This document shows, one piece after another, positions 44,098 through 54,526 of a DNA stretch of 64,000 nucleotides. The stretch spans positions 142,084-206,083 of the forward strand of contig JADJVW010000007.1 of NCBI GenBank assembly GCA_016710365.1, read 5' to 3'. Positions within the stretch are counted from its first letter, which is position 1. Each line of letters starts with the position of its first letter. Below the pieces are notes generated by a model. It did no database searches and had not been told where the DNA came from. It saw nothing but the letters and a program-made list of their open reading frames with translations. The stretch is from Candidatus Caldilinea saccharophila (lineage in GTDB: Bacteria; Chloroflexota; Anaerolineae; Caldilineales; Caldilineaceae). A program made the translations under genes and the position numbers.

Positions 44098-46095
44098 CTA
44101 ACGCGCAGACGGAAACGCAGTCCACAGGGCAATATCAGCCGCTAATTGGCTGGTTAAATGGTGCGCGGTCGTCACAAAGCGATTTTCACCCGAAACGACA
44201 GTTATCGCAACATCGGAGACTGCCAATGACAGATGTGGCGGCGCCGACAATTGGATCCGATAGCTGCCTGGCGCCACATTCCACAGCCGGAACTCGCCGC
44301 GCGGGTCGGATTCCGTCATAGCAACAACTGTCCCGCCGGCTGTCAGCAGGGTGGCCTGCACCCCCGGATACCGCACGTTGCCGGCGATCCAGGCAACGCC
44401 GCCCGGCCAGACGCGCACCAACACGGGATCATGGTCGCTGGCGTGGAAGACATTATCAACCGCAGGCGCGATGGGCGCTGCATGGTCGGCGCTGATACGC
44501 AGCGGCTGCACCTCGCCGATCAGACCCGTCAAAGCAGGAGTGACCAACAGGTGATCCAGCGTTTGGCTGGCGCCGTTGAAAATATAGGTGTAGCGACTCA
44601 ACTGCGGCAGACGATCGTAGAGATGCACCAGATCCGGTTCAGGCGCGGTTTGCACCGTTGTGACCGGTGCGCTGCCATAGTAATCGTTGAGATCACCCAG
44701 CACGACAACCGCCGCATTCGCATCTTCCGCCAGCCGCGCTTGCACCAGCGCTGCCACCTGCTGCGCCTGCACGACCCGCCGCGGCAAATTCGCAGCCTCA
44801 TCGCCCGCCTTGCTCTTCCAGTGGTTGACGACCACCGTGAGCGAAAACGGCTCCCCCCACATCCCTTGCACGGATAGATCGACCAGCAACGGGGCGCGGT
44901 CAAACAACGGGTATTCACCTGCCGGGCAAACGCCAGGATCGATGACCTCATAGTCAACCGGCGAGCAGGCTTGCGGGCTTTGTGCGGCAAGCACTTGCAC
45001 ATGATCCGTGCGCGTCAGCAGGGCATTCGTTAGCGGGAATTCAAGATTGTTGCTCTGCGGGCCAGGCAGCGCCGTCGCCATATAAGGCAGGCCATACTCG
45101 TTGGTAAGCAGCGTCGCCAGCAACTCGACGTCGCGCGGTTGACCAGCTTCTTGCAGCCCAATCACCGTGCAGCCGGCAAGCCAATCGGCAATCGCGGCCG
45201 CGCGTCGCCGCAATTCGTGGTCATAGTCAGCCGGGTCGGGGTGTTGTGCAGAGCCGCTGCCCATCCCCATCAAGTTGTACGAGCAGAGCGTAAACTCCAT
45301 GTCGCTGGCCGGCGTGGCTTTAGCCGGCGTTCTTTCGGCGCCGCTCACCATTTCGACCCGGCTGCCGGGCAGCAGTAACAGTTGATACTTCCCAAAATTG
45401 TAGTCGAGAATCGCCGCTGCGGGGGCGCCATCCGCCGCGGTGATGCGCACGCGATCGCCGTGATTGAGATCCGGCAGGGGAACGCCCAGCGCGCCGCTTA
45501 CGTAGAGTAATTGCGCCTGTTCAATCGCCTCATCGAAAAAGACGCGGCCATCACTCAGATAAGGTTGAATCGATGCCGGCGCCAGCGCCATTTCAGCTTC
45601 GCCGCTGGCATAGCGTTTGGTCGGCCCGTGCACGACGCCTTCCAGCCGCGGCAGCAAGACCAACATGCCCTCCAGCGCCTCGTAGCGCTGCGACGGATGT
45701 TCGCCATAGCGCACTGTGGGCAACGGCGCCGGCGCAATCGTCAGCGTCCGGCAGAGCGAGGAAGGCTCGATGGCTTTGACGCGGGAGAGTTCAGTCTTTT
45801 CATAAAACTCGTCGACCAGCGCGTCGCGCACGACGACGCAGGCGCCAGGCTGTACGGCCGGCCGCTGGCGCGTATAGACGTAGATGCCGTCACTCGTCTC
45901 GGTGCGGCCATCGCCGGTGGGGTCTTGTAAGTAGAAGCCTTCCAACCCGACCGCAGTAACGATGCCCAGGCTGTCGATGTAACGGCCAGCTTGTGCGGTG
46001 GACGCACCCTCGCCTTGCAGCAGATAGACCGGGATCGGTTCGCCATCCTGGGCCGCGATAACTGCCGGCGCGGCCCAGGGCAGCGCCGCCAACAA
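44098..46095 (-). CDS. Secreted endonuclease/exonuclease/phosphatase-family protein
   Basis: 665 residues from a TTG start. A hydrophobic export signal (VLLAALPWAAPAVIAAQ) leads into an OB/YhcR-like domain (about 20-110: YLQDPTGDGRTETSDGIYVY). The EEP nuclease domain (about 265-560) has SYNLMGMG, GLQEAG, VVVNHWKSKAGD, VLGDLNDYYGSAP and ASDHDPVLVRV. A carboxypeptidase-regulatory-like beta domain ends the protein (GEFRLWNVAPGSYRI). It probably degrades extracellular DNA. The N-terminus is uncertain: an ATG at 46169 reads into it only if one base is missing near 46120. Confidence 0.88.
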   Translation of the reverse strand: MLAALPWAAPAVIAAQDGEPIPVYLLQGEGASTAQAGRYIDSLGIVTAVGLEGFYLQDPTGDGRTETSDGIYVYTRQRPAVQPGACVVVRDALVDEFYEKTELSRVKAIEPSSLCRTLTIAPAPLPTVRYGEHPSQRYEALEGMLVLLPRLEGVVHGPTKRYASGEAEMALAPASIQPYLSDGRVFFDEAIEQAQLLYVSGALGVPLPDLNHGDRVRITAADGAPAAAILDYNFGKYQLLLLPGSRVEMVSGAERTPAKATPASDMEFTLCSYNLMGMGSGSAQHPDPADYDHELRRRAAAIADWLAGCTVIGLQEAGQPRDVELLATLLTNEYGLPYMATALPGPQSNNLEFPLTNALLTRTDHVQVLAAQSPQACSPVDYEVIDPGVCPAGEYPLFDRAPLLVDLSVQGMWGEPFSLTVVVNHWKSKAGDEAANLPRRVVQAQQVAALVQARLAEDANAAVVVLGDLNDYYGSAPVTTVQTAPEPDLVHLYDRLPQLSRYTYIFNGASQTLDHLLVTPALTGLIGEVQPLRISADHAAPIAPAVDNVFHASDHDPVLVRVWPGGVAWIAGNVRYPGVQATLLTAGGTVVAMTESDPRGEFRLWNVAPGSYRIQLSAPPHLSLAVSDVAITVVSGENRFVTTAHHLTSQLAADIALWTAFPSAR

Positions 46096-46254
46096 TACAA
46101 TAAGCCACGAACGAAAAATTTGGTCACGGAAGCTGACTCACCTTTCTGTGGTCTGTGTGTGCCCGTCATTGTACTATGCTAAGATAGCGCTTGTCATGCG
46201 TCGTGCGTCCAGGGTCATTTCTTTTCACCCACACAAGGGAACGTTATTTCGAGT

Positions 46255-49200
46255 ATGGCCAAGATCAGAATTTCGGTCATCTTTCTGTGTATTTGCCTAA
46301 GCGTCACAGGGGTAGCGCCCCACACCGCCAGCGCACAGCCCGACGCGCCGTGGCAGACAGCTCCAGCCGCGGCGTACGTGATCGAGTTGGACGCGCCCGC
46401 CGCGGCGGAGTTTCTGATGCAGCGTCAGCAGGAGGGCGTCGCCGCGGCCAGCGCCGCTGCCGCGACCCAGCAGTATATCGCCGATCTCGACCAGGTGCAG
46501 CAAGGGATGCTCCCCAGCCTGGCGCGTGTGGGCGCGCCCGTGCTCTATCGCACACAGCGCGTCTACAACGGCATTGCGGTGCTGGCGACGCCCGCGCAAG
46601 CTGACGCGTTGGCCGCGCTGCCGGGCGTGAAAACGCTGCACCGCATGGTAAGCAAGACGCCCGACACCGCGTCCAGCGTGCCTTTCCTGGGCGCGCCGGC
46701 GTTGTGGCAAGGCTTCGACCGCATACCAGCCGTGCGCGGGGAAGGGATGCGCATTGCCGTCATCGACACCGGCGTTGACTATCTGCACGTGGATTTCGGT
46801 GGCCCAGGCGTCGGGTACGCGCAGAACGACAGAACCCGCAGCGGCGATGTCCCCGGCTTCCCCAGCGCAAAGGTGGTGGATGGTTATGACTTTGTGGGGG
46901 ATGCTTATAACGCCGACCCGCGCAGCGCCACCTACAACCCGATCCCAGCTCCGGATCCAGACCCGATGGATTGCTACGGGCATGGCACCCATGTGGCAGG
47001 CATTGCCGCTGGCTATGGCGTGACGCAGGCGCAGCAGCCGTATTCAGGGCCGTGGGACGCCACCACGGACTTCGGCAATTTTCGCATCGGGCCGGGGGTT
47101 GCACCGCTGGCGCAGATCGTTGCGCTGAAGGTTTTCGGCTGCTCCGGCGCTTCCGACGTGGTCGATCTCGCGCTCGAATGGGCCGTCGATCCTGACGGCG
47201 ACGGTGATTTCTCCGACCGCGTCGATGTGATCAATCTGTCGCTTGGCTCGCCCCTGGGCGATCTCCAGGATACAACCACTATTGCCGCCAATCATGCCGC
47301 GGCCATAGGTGTTGTCGTCGTAGCCTCAGCGGGCAATACGTCCGACTATCGCTTCGTGGTGGGCAGCCCATCCAACGCCGACCGCGCCGTGAGCGTCGCC
47401 GCCACCCAACATGGTGTGCTGCGCCCGCCCAGTGGTGCAGCACAGCGAGTGGACACTATCGCCGCGTTTTCCTCGCGCGGCCCGCGCGTCGGCGACGCCT
47501 TGCTCAAGCCGGATCTGGCCGCACCCGGCGCCGGCATTACATCGGCGGCCTCCGGCACAGGCGCGGGTGCGTTGTCGTTTTCCGGCACATCGATGGCCGC
47601 GCCCCATGTGGCCGGCGCGCTTGCTCTCCTCCGCCAACTTCATCCCACATGGAGCAGCGAAGAGATCAAAGCGCTGGCGATGAACACAGCCTATCCGCTG
47701 GTGCGGAGCGGCCTTTCGCCCACCCTCGCTCTATGCGCCCAGTCGCACCGGTGCGGGACGGGTCGGTCTGCCCGCGGCCGCGCGCGCGCAAAGTGTGGCG
47801 TACGCGGCCGCACAGCCTGGCCGCGTCTCACTGAGCTTTGGCATGCCGGAAGTGCTGGACGCTTACACATCGGCGCAGCAATTGCACGTCGTCAATCATG
47901 CAGAGCAAGCACTCTCCTATATGCTCAGTTACTTTGCCGTGACCGCGATGCCGGGCGTCACTGTGACGTTGCCGCTCACGCAGATCACCGCACCTGCCGG
48001 CGGCGCGCTCGATGTCCCGGTCATTCTACGCGCCGACGCAAGCGAGATGGGGCGCGCCACACCGCCCAACGTAGGCGAAAGCATCGCATCCGGTCGCCCC
48101 TGGTTCGACGAAGCAAGCGGGCATATCCTGCTGTGGCCATCCAATGGCGTCTGGCAGGCGGTGTTGTCCGGCGCCGCCGCAACAGCTCCGTCAGGCTTTG
48201 CCGAGTTCGCCTATCAGCCCGCCACGCATACTCTGACTTACACCCTTGCCATCACCGGCATGGCGCCCACCAGCGTGACCAATATCACATTGCGCGCCGG
48301 TCAACTCAGCGATGCTGATGCGCTGCTCTATACTCTGTACACCAGCAGCGAGGGCGCGCTTTCCTTCCCGGCGACAGGCGAACTGCCATTCAAACCAGAG
48401 CATGAGTTGCTGCTCGCCGCCAATGAGCTTTCTGTCGAAATCAGCGATGACGAAGCGCCGGCTGATTCAATACACGGGCAACTTATGGCGACAATGCCGA
48501 TCTTGCACACACCGCTGCACGCGGCCCCGCGCCCGGTGGCGGCAATGCACGCCGCGCCCGCGCGCGTCGAAATGAAGCTAGATGCAGCGGCGTCGATCAC
48601 ATTAACCGGGCGCGCCTTGCTGGGCAGCAGCCCACCCACCGATGTGACGTCGGTGGCAAACGTTTTTCAGCTTGAGTTGCAAAGCCCCAATCGTCGCCCG
48701 CCCGAACTGCCAGCCGAGGCGCCGGATCTTTACGATGCAGCCGACATCAGCCATGCAGGGATTGCCACTGACTTTGCGAGCGTGGGCGCCCAGGATGCGT
48801 TGCTCTATTTCGGCGTGGCGACGCATGAACCCTGGTCGTCGCCCAATCTGGTGCGGTTCGATGTGTGGCTGGATATCGATGGGGATGACGCCGCCGATTT
48901 CCGTCTGTTCAACAGCAGCCGCGAAGGATATACGACCGATGCGTTGATTGGGGATAGTTTTGTGAGTGTACTCGAAAATCTGCGTACAGGCCGGCGCGTC
49001 GTACAACTGCCGCTCAACGGAGCAGGGCCAGGAGACCTGGACATGCGACCCTTCCAGAGCCGAGTGATGGTGCTGCCGGTGCGCGTGGCCGATCTGGGGC
49101 TGATCCCTGGGCAGAGCGTATTCGCCTATACGATCAGAAGCTATCACCGTGCGCTCGGAGACGGGCCAGGAGATGTCATCGACCACACGCCGCCGCGACA

Positions 49201-49438
49201 ATTTGACCTGGCGCATCCAGCGTTGGATGTGACGCACGGTGGCAGTCATGCGCTCTTGATCGACGACAGAGATGGCATCGTCTTATCGCTGCAGTTGGAT
49301 GCGACCGGCTATGCCCAGCAGAGACCTGGCGGCCTGCTATTATTTCATCATCATAACCGGGTCGAGGAACAGGTGGAGGTGGTGAACGTGCGCTTTACAT
49401 GGCCGGCTATCCTTTATCTACCCTTGATAGGAGAGTAA
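46255..49438 (+). pseudogene. Secreted subtilisin-like (S8) protease, frameshifted after the catalytic domain
   Basis: About 1060 residues in total. A signal peptide (1-27, ending TASAQ) and an I9-like propeptide (about 40-130) precede the S8 domain. Its catalytic triad is visible: Asp in AVIDTGVDYLHVDFGG, His in GHGTHVAGIAAG and Ser in SGTSMAAPHVAGA. Near 47722, soon after the Ser motif, the frame shifts. The second frame continues SLYAPSRTGAGRVGLPAAA, then extracellular beta-rich domains to 49438 (end ILYLPLIGE). As given, the product would keep the protease domain but lose the 570-residue C-terminal part. It faces the secreted nuclease gene divergently. Confidence 0.88.
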
Positions 49439-49480
49439 CCACACACAACGCCATGACCTGTCCGGCTGACGCACCTTCTT

Positions 49481-49505
49481 ACGCATCACGAATTACGCAT
49501 CACCA
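49481..49505. repeat. acgcatcac repeat pair
   Basis: cttacgcatcacgaattacgcatcacc, matching words of the 25272-25370 block, in the gap between two convergent genes. Confidence 0.5.
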
Positions 49506-49510
49506 GAATG

Positions 49511-50212
49511 CTACCCAGCAAACAGGATGCGCCCACAGCTTGGGCAAAAGATCGGATTGCCCTCCTGGATATTGGCGTTGCTGACGACGCCTGTTGGCAA
49601 TGACATGTTGCATGCGCCACACGTGCCATGTTGGACGGCCGCCACCGCCACCCCGGCCTTGCGTTGAGCGATCTGCGCGTAAAGCTCCAGCGCGTCGGCG
49701 TCCAGCCGCTCGGTCACATTCTGCCGCTGCTGCTTCAACTGGGCATACATGCGCTTGAACTTGGCTTCTTCTTGCTGAAATGTCCCCTGCGCGACCTGGG
49801 TAGACGCTTCAACTTGCGCCAACGTCACGCGCTGTTCACCCAGGCGTGCTTCGGTCTCCTCGCGCAGTTGCAATGTAGTCAGAGCAACATCTTCAACCTG
49901 GGCGCGCTGCCGCTTCATCGAATCAATGCTGGCCTGCAGTGCTTCCAGCTCCTTTGCATTGCGCACTTCTCCACTCATCAGGCGATGTTCGCTTTCTGTG
50001 ATGCGTGCGGCAAGCTGCTGTCCGTTCAGTTCGGCGTCGAGCTGGCGTGCGTGCAACTGCTCCATCTCCGTTTGCGCCGTTTCCACCGCGGTGCGCGCCT
50101 GGCGCAATTCATCCGACTCGGCCAGCTTGCGGCGAATCTGCGCCACGCGACGGCGCACTTTCTCCAGATTGACATCGATCTTTTGTAATTCGTAGAGTCT
50201 GGCAATATCCAT
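49511..50212 (-). CDS. Coiled-coil protein with C4 zinc ribbon (DUF164-like)
   Basis: 233 residues. A long coiled coil (about 5-170) of heptad-like Leu/Glu/Arg/Gln is followed by a C-terminal zinc ribbon with CGACN and FCPSCGRILF (two CxxC pairs). This matches the widespread C4-type zinc-ribbon/CT398-like family, which is linked to flagellar or other assembly in some bacteria but otherwise uncharacterised. It is transcribed away from the pilin-comF operon. Confidence 0.9.
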   Translation of the reverse strand: MDIARLYELQKIDVNLEKVRRRVAQIRRKLAESDELRQARTAVETAQTEMEQLHARQLDAELNGQQLAARITESEHRLMSGEVRNAKELEALQASIDSMKRQRAQVEDVALTTLQLREETEARLGEQRVTLAQVEASTQVAQGTFQQEEAKFKRMYAQLKQQRQNVTERLDADALELYAQIAQRKAGVAVAAVQHGTCGACNMSLPTGVVSNANIQEGNPIFCPSCGRILFAG

Positions 50213-50320
50213 AGCGCGACCCTTTCTTGAGAGGCTAATTGAATTGATTATAGCACCCGCCCCCTATCAACAAGAAATGCCCCGGAAACAAAGACGATCA
50301 ATCCCTCGCAACCGTGCAAC

Positions 50321-50350
50321 TTGGGTGGGGTTCACCGCCGATGGTATACT
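50321..50350 (+). promoter_or_regulatory. Possible promoter of the pilin-comF-nrnA-truB-ribF operon
   Basis: TTGGGT (50321-50326), 18-nt spacer, TATACT (50345-50350), about 80 bp before the first ORF. The -10 is good and the -35 is weak. Confidence 0.4.
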
Positions 50351-50433
50351 CAATAATTGTGGAATCGACCGGGACCGACCCGCTTCATTCCAATTTGCGT
50401 CAAAGGTTATTTTCACAGGAGTGATTACATAGC

Positions 50434-50652
50434 ATGTCAAGGTATCCATCCAATCGCGGCAGTGAAAGCTTTATGGAATTTGCCTTGATGATCATCTTGC
50501 TGGCGATCGTGATGCTGGCGATCCTGCTGATCGTAGGCGACAGCGTCCGCGAATTTTTCAACGACATCGGCATCCGCTGGTCGCTCTTTGGCGGCCAAGG
50601 GTTGTGGACGCCGCTGCGACTGCCCTGGATTTTGACGTACAGGCAGCTATGA
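50434..50652 (+). CDS. Small Flp-like (type IVb pilin-like) membrane protein
   Basis: 72 residues. A short basic N-terminus is followed by ESFMEFALMIILLAIVMLAI, close to the Flp pilin processing and helix pattern (xxxEY/F-A-L-hydrophobic), and by a short C-terminal part (VREFFNDIGIRW). CAGGAG lies 12 nt upstream. The stop codon overlaps the comF start (ATGA), which supports translation of both. No prepilin peptidase or Tad genes are in the window, so the pilin role is inference. Confidence 0.55.
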   Translation: MSRYPSNRGSESFMEFALMIILLAIVMLAILLIVGDSVREFFNDIGIRWSLFGGQGLWTPLRLPWILTYRQL

Positions 50653-51422
50653 TCGATCTTCAGCGCGCGAGTGGCGCCATGAGCACCTGGGCTGCTGCCG
50701 GCGTCGATTTTCTGTTTCCGCCGCGCTGTGCAGGGTGCGGGCGCGCGGGCCAGCGCATCTGTGCACACTGCGCCCAACTGGTGACGCCGACCCCCGCGAC
50801 CATCTGTGAGCGTTGCGGCCGCGTGCAATCGGCCCGCGTCCAGCAATGCAGCCAGTGCGCAGATGGGACAGATTTTCCCTTGTATTGCGTACGCGCCGCC
50901 GCCCTGCACATCTCCCCTTTGCGGGAATGGATCCACCTTCTGAAATACGAGGGGCGGCGCGATCTGGGCATCCTGCTCGCGCGCTATCTGACGGCCGCGC
51001 TGGCTGCCCCGGATTGGGCGGCTGTTTGCGCGCAGTTAGACGGCGTCATCCCGGCGCCGCTGCACGCTGAACGCTTGCGCGAGCGTGGCTACAATCAGGC
51101 CGAACTGCTCGCGGTTGGGCTGTGTCGTCAGACAGGGCTGCCGCTGCACACCGATTTGCTGCGTCGCGAAAAATTGACGCGGTCGCAAGTCGGGCTGAAT
51201 GCCGCCGAGCGCAAGGCAAATGTAGAAGCTGCGTTCGTCGCCGCACCTGCCTGTCGCGGGCTGCGCTTGCTGTTGATCGACGATGTCTACACCACCGGCG
51301 CCACCTTGCGCGCCTGCGCTCATGCTCTGCTCGACGCCGGCGCCACCCAAGTTTCTGCTTTGACCCTGGCCCTACCCACTCACATAGATCCATCGATGAC
51401 CCATGACTTATCCCATTCCTGA
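50649..51422 (+). CDS. ComF family protein (phosphoribosyltransferase-like)
   Basis: 257 residues. An N-terminal zinc-finger region has CxxC pairs (PRCAGCGRAGQRICAHC, ICERCG, QQCSQC). The PRTase domain ends with the PRPP loop LLLIDDVYTTGATLRAC. YNQAELLA is also characteristic. ComF proteins assist DNA uptake in naturally competent bacteria. ATG 50649 overlaps the pilin-like stop, and the 3' end overlaps nrnA by 20 bp, so the gene is deep within a coupled operon. Confidence 0.93.
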   Translation: MIDLQRASGAMSTWAAAGVDFLFPPRCAGCGRAGQRICAHCAQLVTPTPATICERCGRVQSARVQQCSQCADGTDFPLYCVRAAALHISPLREWIHLLKYEGRRDLGILLARYLTAALAAPDWAAVCAQLDGVIPAPLHAERLRERGYNQAELLAVGLCRQTGLPLHTDLLRREKLTRSQVGLNAAERKANVEAAFVAAPACRGLRLLLIDDVYTTGATLRACAHALLDAGATQVSALTLALPTHIDPSMTHDLSHS

Positions 51423-52404
51423 CCAACTCATCCGCGCGCTCCACACAGCGGCCAAGATCCTGTGCGTCAGCCATGTCAACGCCGACGGCGATGCTTACGG
51501 CAGCGTACTGGGCATGACGCATATCCTGACCCGCATCGGGAAACAGGTCACTGCTGCGATGCCCGACCCTGTCATTCCCGACTTTTCTTTTCTGCCTGGC
51601 GCCGACGCGATTATCAAACCAGACGCGGTTGCCGACGATTACGACCTGATCGTCTGTCTCGATATGTCCAGTGCGGATCGCATGGGTGCGGTCTTCGACC
51701 CGGTGCGCCACGACGCCATCCCGCTCGTCGTCATCGACCATCACATCACCAATACCAACTTTGGCCAGGTGAATTGGGTCGAGGCCGGCTGTGCAGCCAC
51801 AAGCCAGATGCTCGTGTCCCTGGCCGGCGCGCTCGGCGTCGAGCTCGACCAGCAGATCGCCCAATGTCTGCTGACTGGCATCGTGACCGATACGCTCTGC
51901 TTTCGTACGAGCAACACCACACCTGAAGTGCTCGAAGCCGCCATGCACCTCCAACGCAGTGGCGTCAATCTCGCCGATACCGTGCGTCGCACGCTCAACC
52001 GCGCGCCATTCAGCACCTTGCCGCTATGGGCCGCCGTGCTGGCCGATGCGCGCTTGCAGGAAGGCGTCGTGTGGGTGACGGTCAGCCAGGCCCAATTACG
52101 CGCGGCGGGGCACGCCGACGACGATTCACGGCTCAACAGCATCCTGGCCTCCATCAACGAAGCCGACACAAGCGCCATCTTCACAGAGAAGATCACCGAG
52201 CAGGGAGAGCGGACCGTCGAATGCAGCTTCCGGGCCAAGCCAGGCTTTGCAGTTGGTGATCTGGCCTTGCGGCTGGGCGGTGGTGGGCACGCGCCAGCCA
52301 GCGGCTGCACATTGGCCGGCGCGCTCGACGAAGTTGTCGCCTGCGTTGTACCGATGATGATCGAGGAACGCCGCCGTCAAGCAGACGCGGAGCAGCGCGC
52401 GTGA
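51403..52404 (+). CDS. nrnA: DHH-family phosphoesterase, NrnA-like oligoribonuclease/pAp phosphatase
   Basis: 333 residues. The DHH domain has CVSHVNADGDAYGS, LDMSS and VIDHHITN; the C-terminal DHHA1 domain has GGGGHAPASGC. NrnA degrades nanoRNAs and dephosphorylates pAp. The order nrnA-truB-ribF is a standard bacterial cluster, usually after rbfA, which is absent here. It overlaps truB by 4 bp (GTGA). Confidence 0.93.
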   Translation: MTYPIPDQLIRALHTAAKILCVSHVNADGDAYGSVLGMTHILTRIGKQVTAAMPDPVIPDFSFLPGADAIIKPDAVADDYDLIVCLDMSSADRMGAVFDPVRHDAIPLVVIDHHITNTNFGQVNWVEAGCAATSQMLVSLAGALGVELDQQIAQCLLTGIVTDTLCFRTSNTTPEVLEAAMHLQRSGVNLADTVRRTLNRAPFSTLPLWAAVLADARLQEGVVWVTVSQAQLRAAGHADDDSRLNSILASINEADTSAIFTEKITEQGERTVECSFRAKPGFAVGDLALRLGGGGHAPASGCTLAGALDEVVACVVPMMIEERRRQADAEQRA

Positions 52405-53396
52405 GCACGGAAAACCGACCGTTGGATGGATTGCTTGTGGTGGACAAACCCGGCCGCGAGGATCTCGTCCCGATCCCCATGCAGGAGTTCATTACAACGC
52501 CGCCGGCGCGTTCAAATCCGCTGAATCTGTTCACCAGCCACGACATCGTCGCGCGGGTGCGACGGTGGAGCGGACAACGGCGCATCGGACACACAGGCAC
52601 ACTCGACCCGCTGGCAAGCGGGCTGCTCTTGCTCTGTCTAGGCAGCGCCACACGTCTGGTCGAATATTATCAGCATCAGCCCAAACGCTATCGCGCGGTG
52701 ATCACCCTCGGCGGCGTGACCGACACCTACGATGCCGCCGGCCGGCTGCTTGAACAGTTCGCGCTTCCAACGCTCGCCAGCGATGACATCGAACGCGCGC
52801 TCGCACCGTTGCGTGGCGTCGTCGCACAACAGGCGCCGCGTTTTTCCGCCATCAAACAGGAAGGAAAAACGCTCTATCGCCTCGCGCGTCGCGGGGAAAC
52901 GGTCGAGCCGCCGACGCGCACCGTCACCTTCTCCACGATCGACCTGCTGAGTTTTACACCGCCCGACCGCGTCACGCTGCGCGTCGAATGTTCGGCGGGC
53001 GCTTACATCCGCAGCCTGGCGCATGACCTGGGCGTGGCGCTGAACACAGGCGCCTATCTGCAGGCGCTGCGCCGTGAAACAGTGGGAGCCTTCACCCTGG
53101 CCGAAGCGCACTCGCTGGAAGCGATCGAAGCCGCCGGCCACGCCGGGCAGCTCGACGCGCTGTTGCTGCCGCTCGGCGACCGCCTGCCGCTGCCCCGCCA
53201 TCACCTCGACCAGGAAGCATTGCGACGGCTCGGCTTCGGCCAGATCGTTGTGCTGCCACACACCGCGTGTGAAGCCGAGCGGTCACTAGCGGCCGCGGTG
53301 GATGATGCTGGGGCGTTAGTCGGCATTATGCGGCGGCTGAGCGCGGCGGAGGCGCAACCAGGGTGGTGTTGGAAAGCAGAAAAATGGCTGCAATAA
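52401..53396 (+). CDS. truB: tRNA pseudouridine(55) synthase TruB
   Basis: 331 residues. It converts U55 of the tRNA T-loop to pseudouridine. The catalytic aspartate is in GHTGTLDPLASGLL; KRYRAVITLGGVTDTYDAAG, CSAGAYIRSLAHDLG and the C-terminal PUA-like region are present. One oddity: between VVDKP and TSHDIV, normally only a few residues apart, there is an insert of about 28 residues (from about 18 to 45, GREDLVPIPMQEF...PLNLF). The GTG start overlaps the nrnA stop. Confidence 0.95.
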   Translation: MSTENRPLDGLLVVDKPGREDLVPIPMQEFITTPPARSNPLNLFTSHDIVARVRRWSGQRRIGHTGTLDPLASGLLLLCLGSATRLVEYYQHQPKRYRAVITLGGVTDTYDAAGRLLEQFALPTLASDDIERALAPLRGVVAQQAPRFSAIKQEGKTLYRLARRGETVEPPTRTVTFSTIDLLSFTPPDRVTLRVECSAGAYIRSLAHDLGVALNTGAYLQALRRETVGAFTLAEAHSLEAIEAAGHAGQLDALLLPLGDRLPLPRHHLDQEALRRLGFGQIVVLPHTACEAERSLAAAVDDAGALVGIMRRLSAAEAQPGWCWKAEKWLQ

Positions 53397-53412
53397 AGCC
53401 TCACACACAGAA

Positions 53413-54429
53413 ATGACGGGCATGCGCACCTTTGACGAACTTCGCAAGGCACAGATCGATGGGCCTACCCTGCTGACGATCGGCAACTTTGACGGCATCC
53501 ACCGCGGGCATCAGGCGTTGCTGCTGCACATTCAGCGCCTCGCAACGGAGATGGCCGCCGCGTGTGCCACGCCGGTCAACACCGCCATGCTCACCTTCGA
53601 CCCGCATCCCGTGCACGTGTTGCGGCCGGACGCGCCCCACTTTCTGCTCACGACGCCGATGGAGCGGCTTGAACTGGCCGCGGCGCTTGGCCTCACGCAC
53701 GGCGTGATCCATCCCTTCAATCTCGAAACCGCGCAACTGACGCCGCGCGCATTTGTAGAACTGCTCAAGCAGCATCTGGGATTGGCCGTCCTGGTGGTCG
53801 GGCCAGATTTTGCGCTGGGACGCAACCGCGCGGGCGATATTCCAACGCTGCGCGCCCTGGGCGATGAATTCCACTTCACCGTCGAGGTGATCGAGCCGGT
53901 CATAGATGGCGAACAAGCTGCCGGCGGTGAGCAGGTTGGCGGCGACAAGATCATGCGCAGCAGTCACATCCGCGAACTCCTGCGCGCGGGCGCGGTCGAT
54001 CGCGCGGCCGCGCTGCTGGGGCGGCCCTATCGCGTGAGCGGCATTGTCGAACACGGCGACCAGCGCGGGCGGCAGGTCGGCATTCCCACCGCCAATCTAC
54101 GCACCGCGCCCGACAAATTGCTGCCCGCGGACGGCGTCTACGCCACGCGCACCTTGCTCGCGGGGTTTGATGGCGTGCAGAGCTTTTACAGCGCCACCAA
54201 CGTCGGCGTCCGGCCCACGGTTGACGGCCTCCATCGTCGCGTGGAGACGCACATTCTCGACTTCCCTCCGCCCAGACAAGTGGACGATCTCTATGAAAAA
54301 CGCTTTGCCAACGTTGCCGAGCTGGTAGCGCAGATTCACATCGACGTTGCCCAGGCGCGCGCATTGTTTGCTGACGACGCGTCCGCGAGCGAGACGCCCG
54401 CGCGCTTAGAGGCGCGGCGCAAGTCCTGA
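53413..54429 (+). CDS. ribF: Bifunctional riboflavin kinase / FAD synthetase
   Basis: 338 residues. The N-terminal FAD synthetase domain has LTIGNFDGIHRGHQALL, TFDPHP and RSSHIRELLR. The C-terminal flavokinase domain has GRPYRVSGIVEHGDQRGR, GIPTANL and VGVRPTV. It makes FMN and FAD from riboflavin. It is the last gene of the operon, 16 bp after truB. ATG 53422 is an equally possible start. Confidence 0.96.
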   Translation: MTGMRTFDELRKAQIDGPTLLTIGNFDGIHRGHQALLLHIQRLATEMAAACATPVNTAMLTFDPHPVHVLRPDAPHFLLTTPMERLELAAALGLTHGVIHPFNLETAQLTPRAFVELLKQHLGLAVLVVGPDFALGRNRAGDIPTLRALGDEFHFTVEVIEPVIDGEQAAGGEQVGGDKIMRSSHIRELLRAGAVDRAAALLGRPYRVSGIVEHGDQRGRQVGIPTANLRTAPDKLLPADGVYATRTLLAGFDGVQSFYSATNVGVRPTVDGLHRRVETHILDFPPPRQVDDLYEKRFANVAELVAQIHIDVAQARALFADDASASETPARLEARRKS

Positions 54430-54526
54430 TCGTCGAGGAAGGGAGATGGCGGGGAGTTTTCCGGCCATCTCGCATCAAAAATTTCCGGCTGTGTTAACGC
54501 AAGCCGGCAAGAGGTTAAATCGTCTT

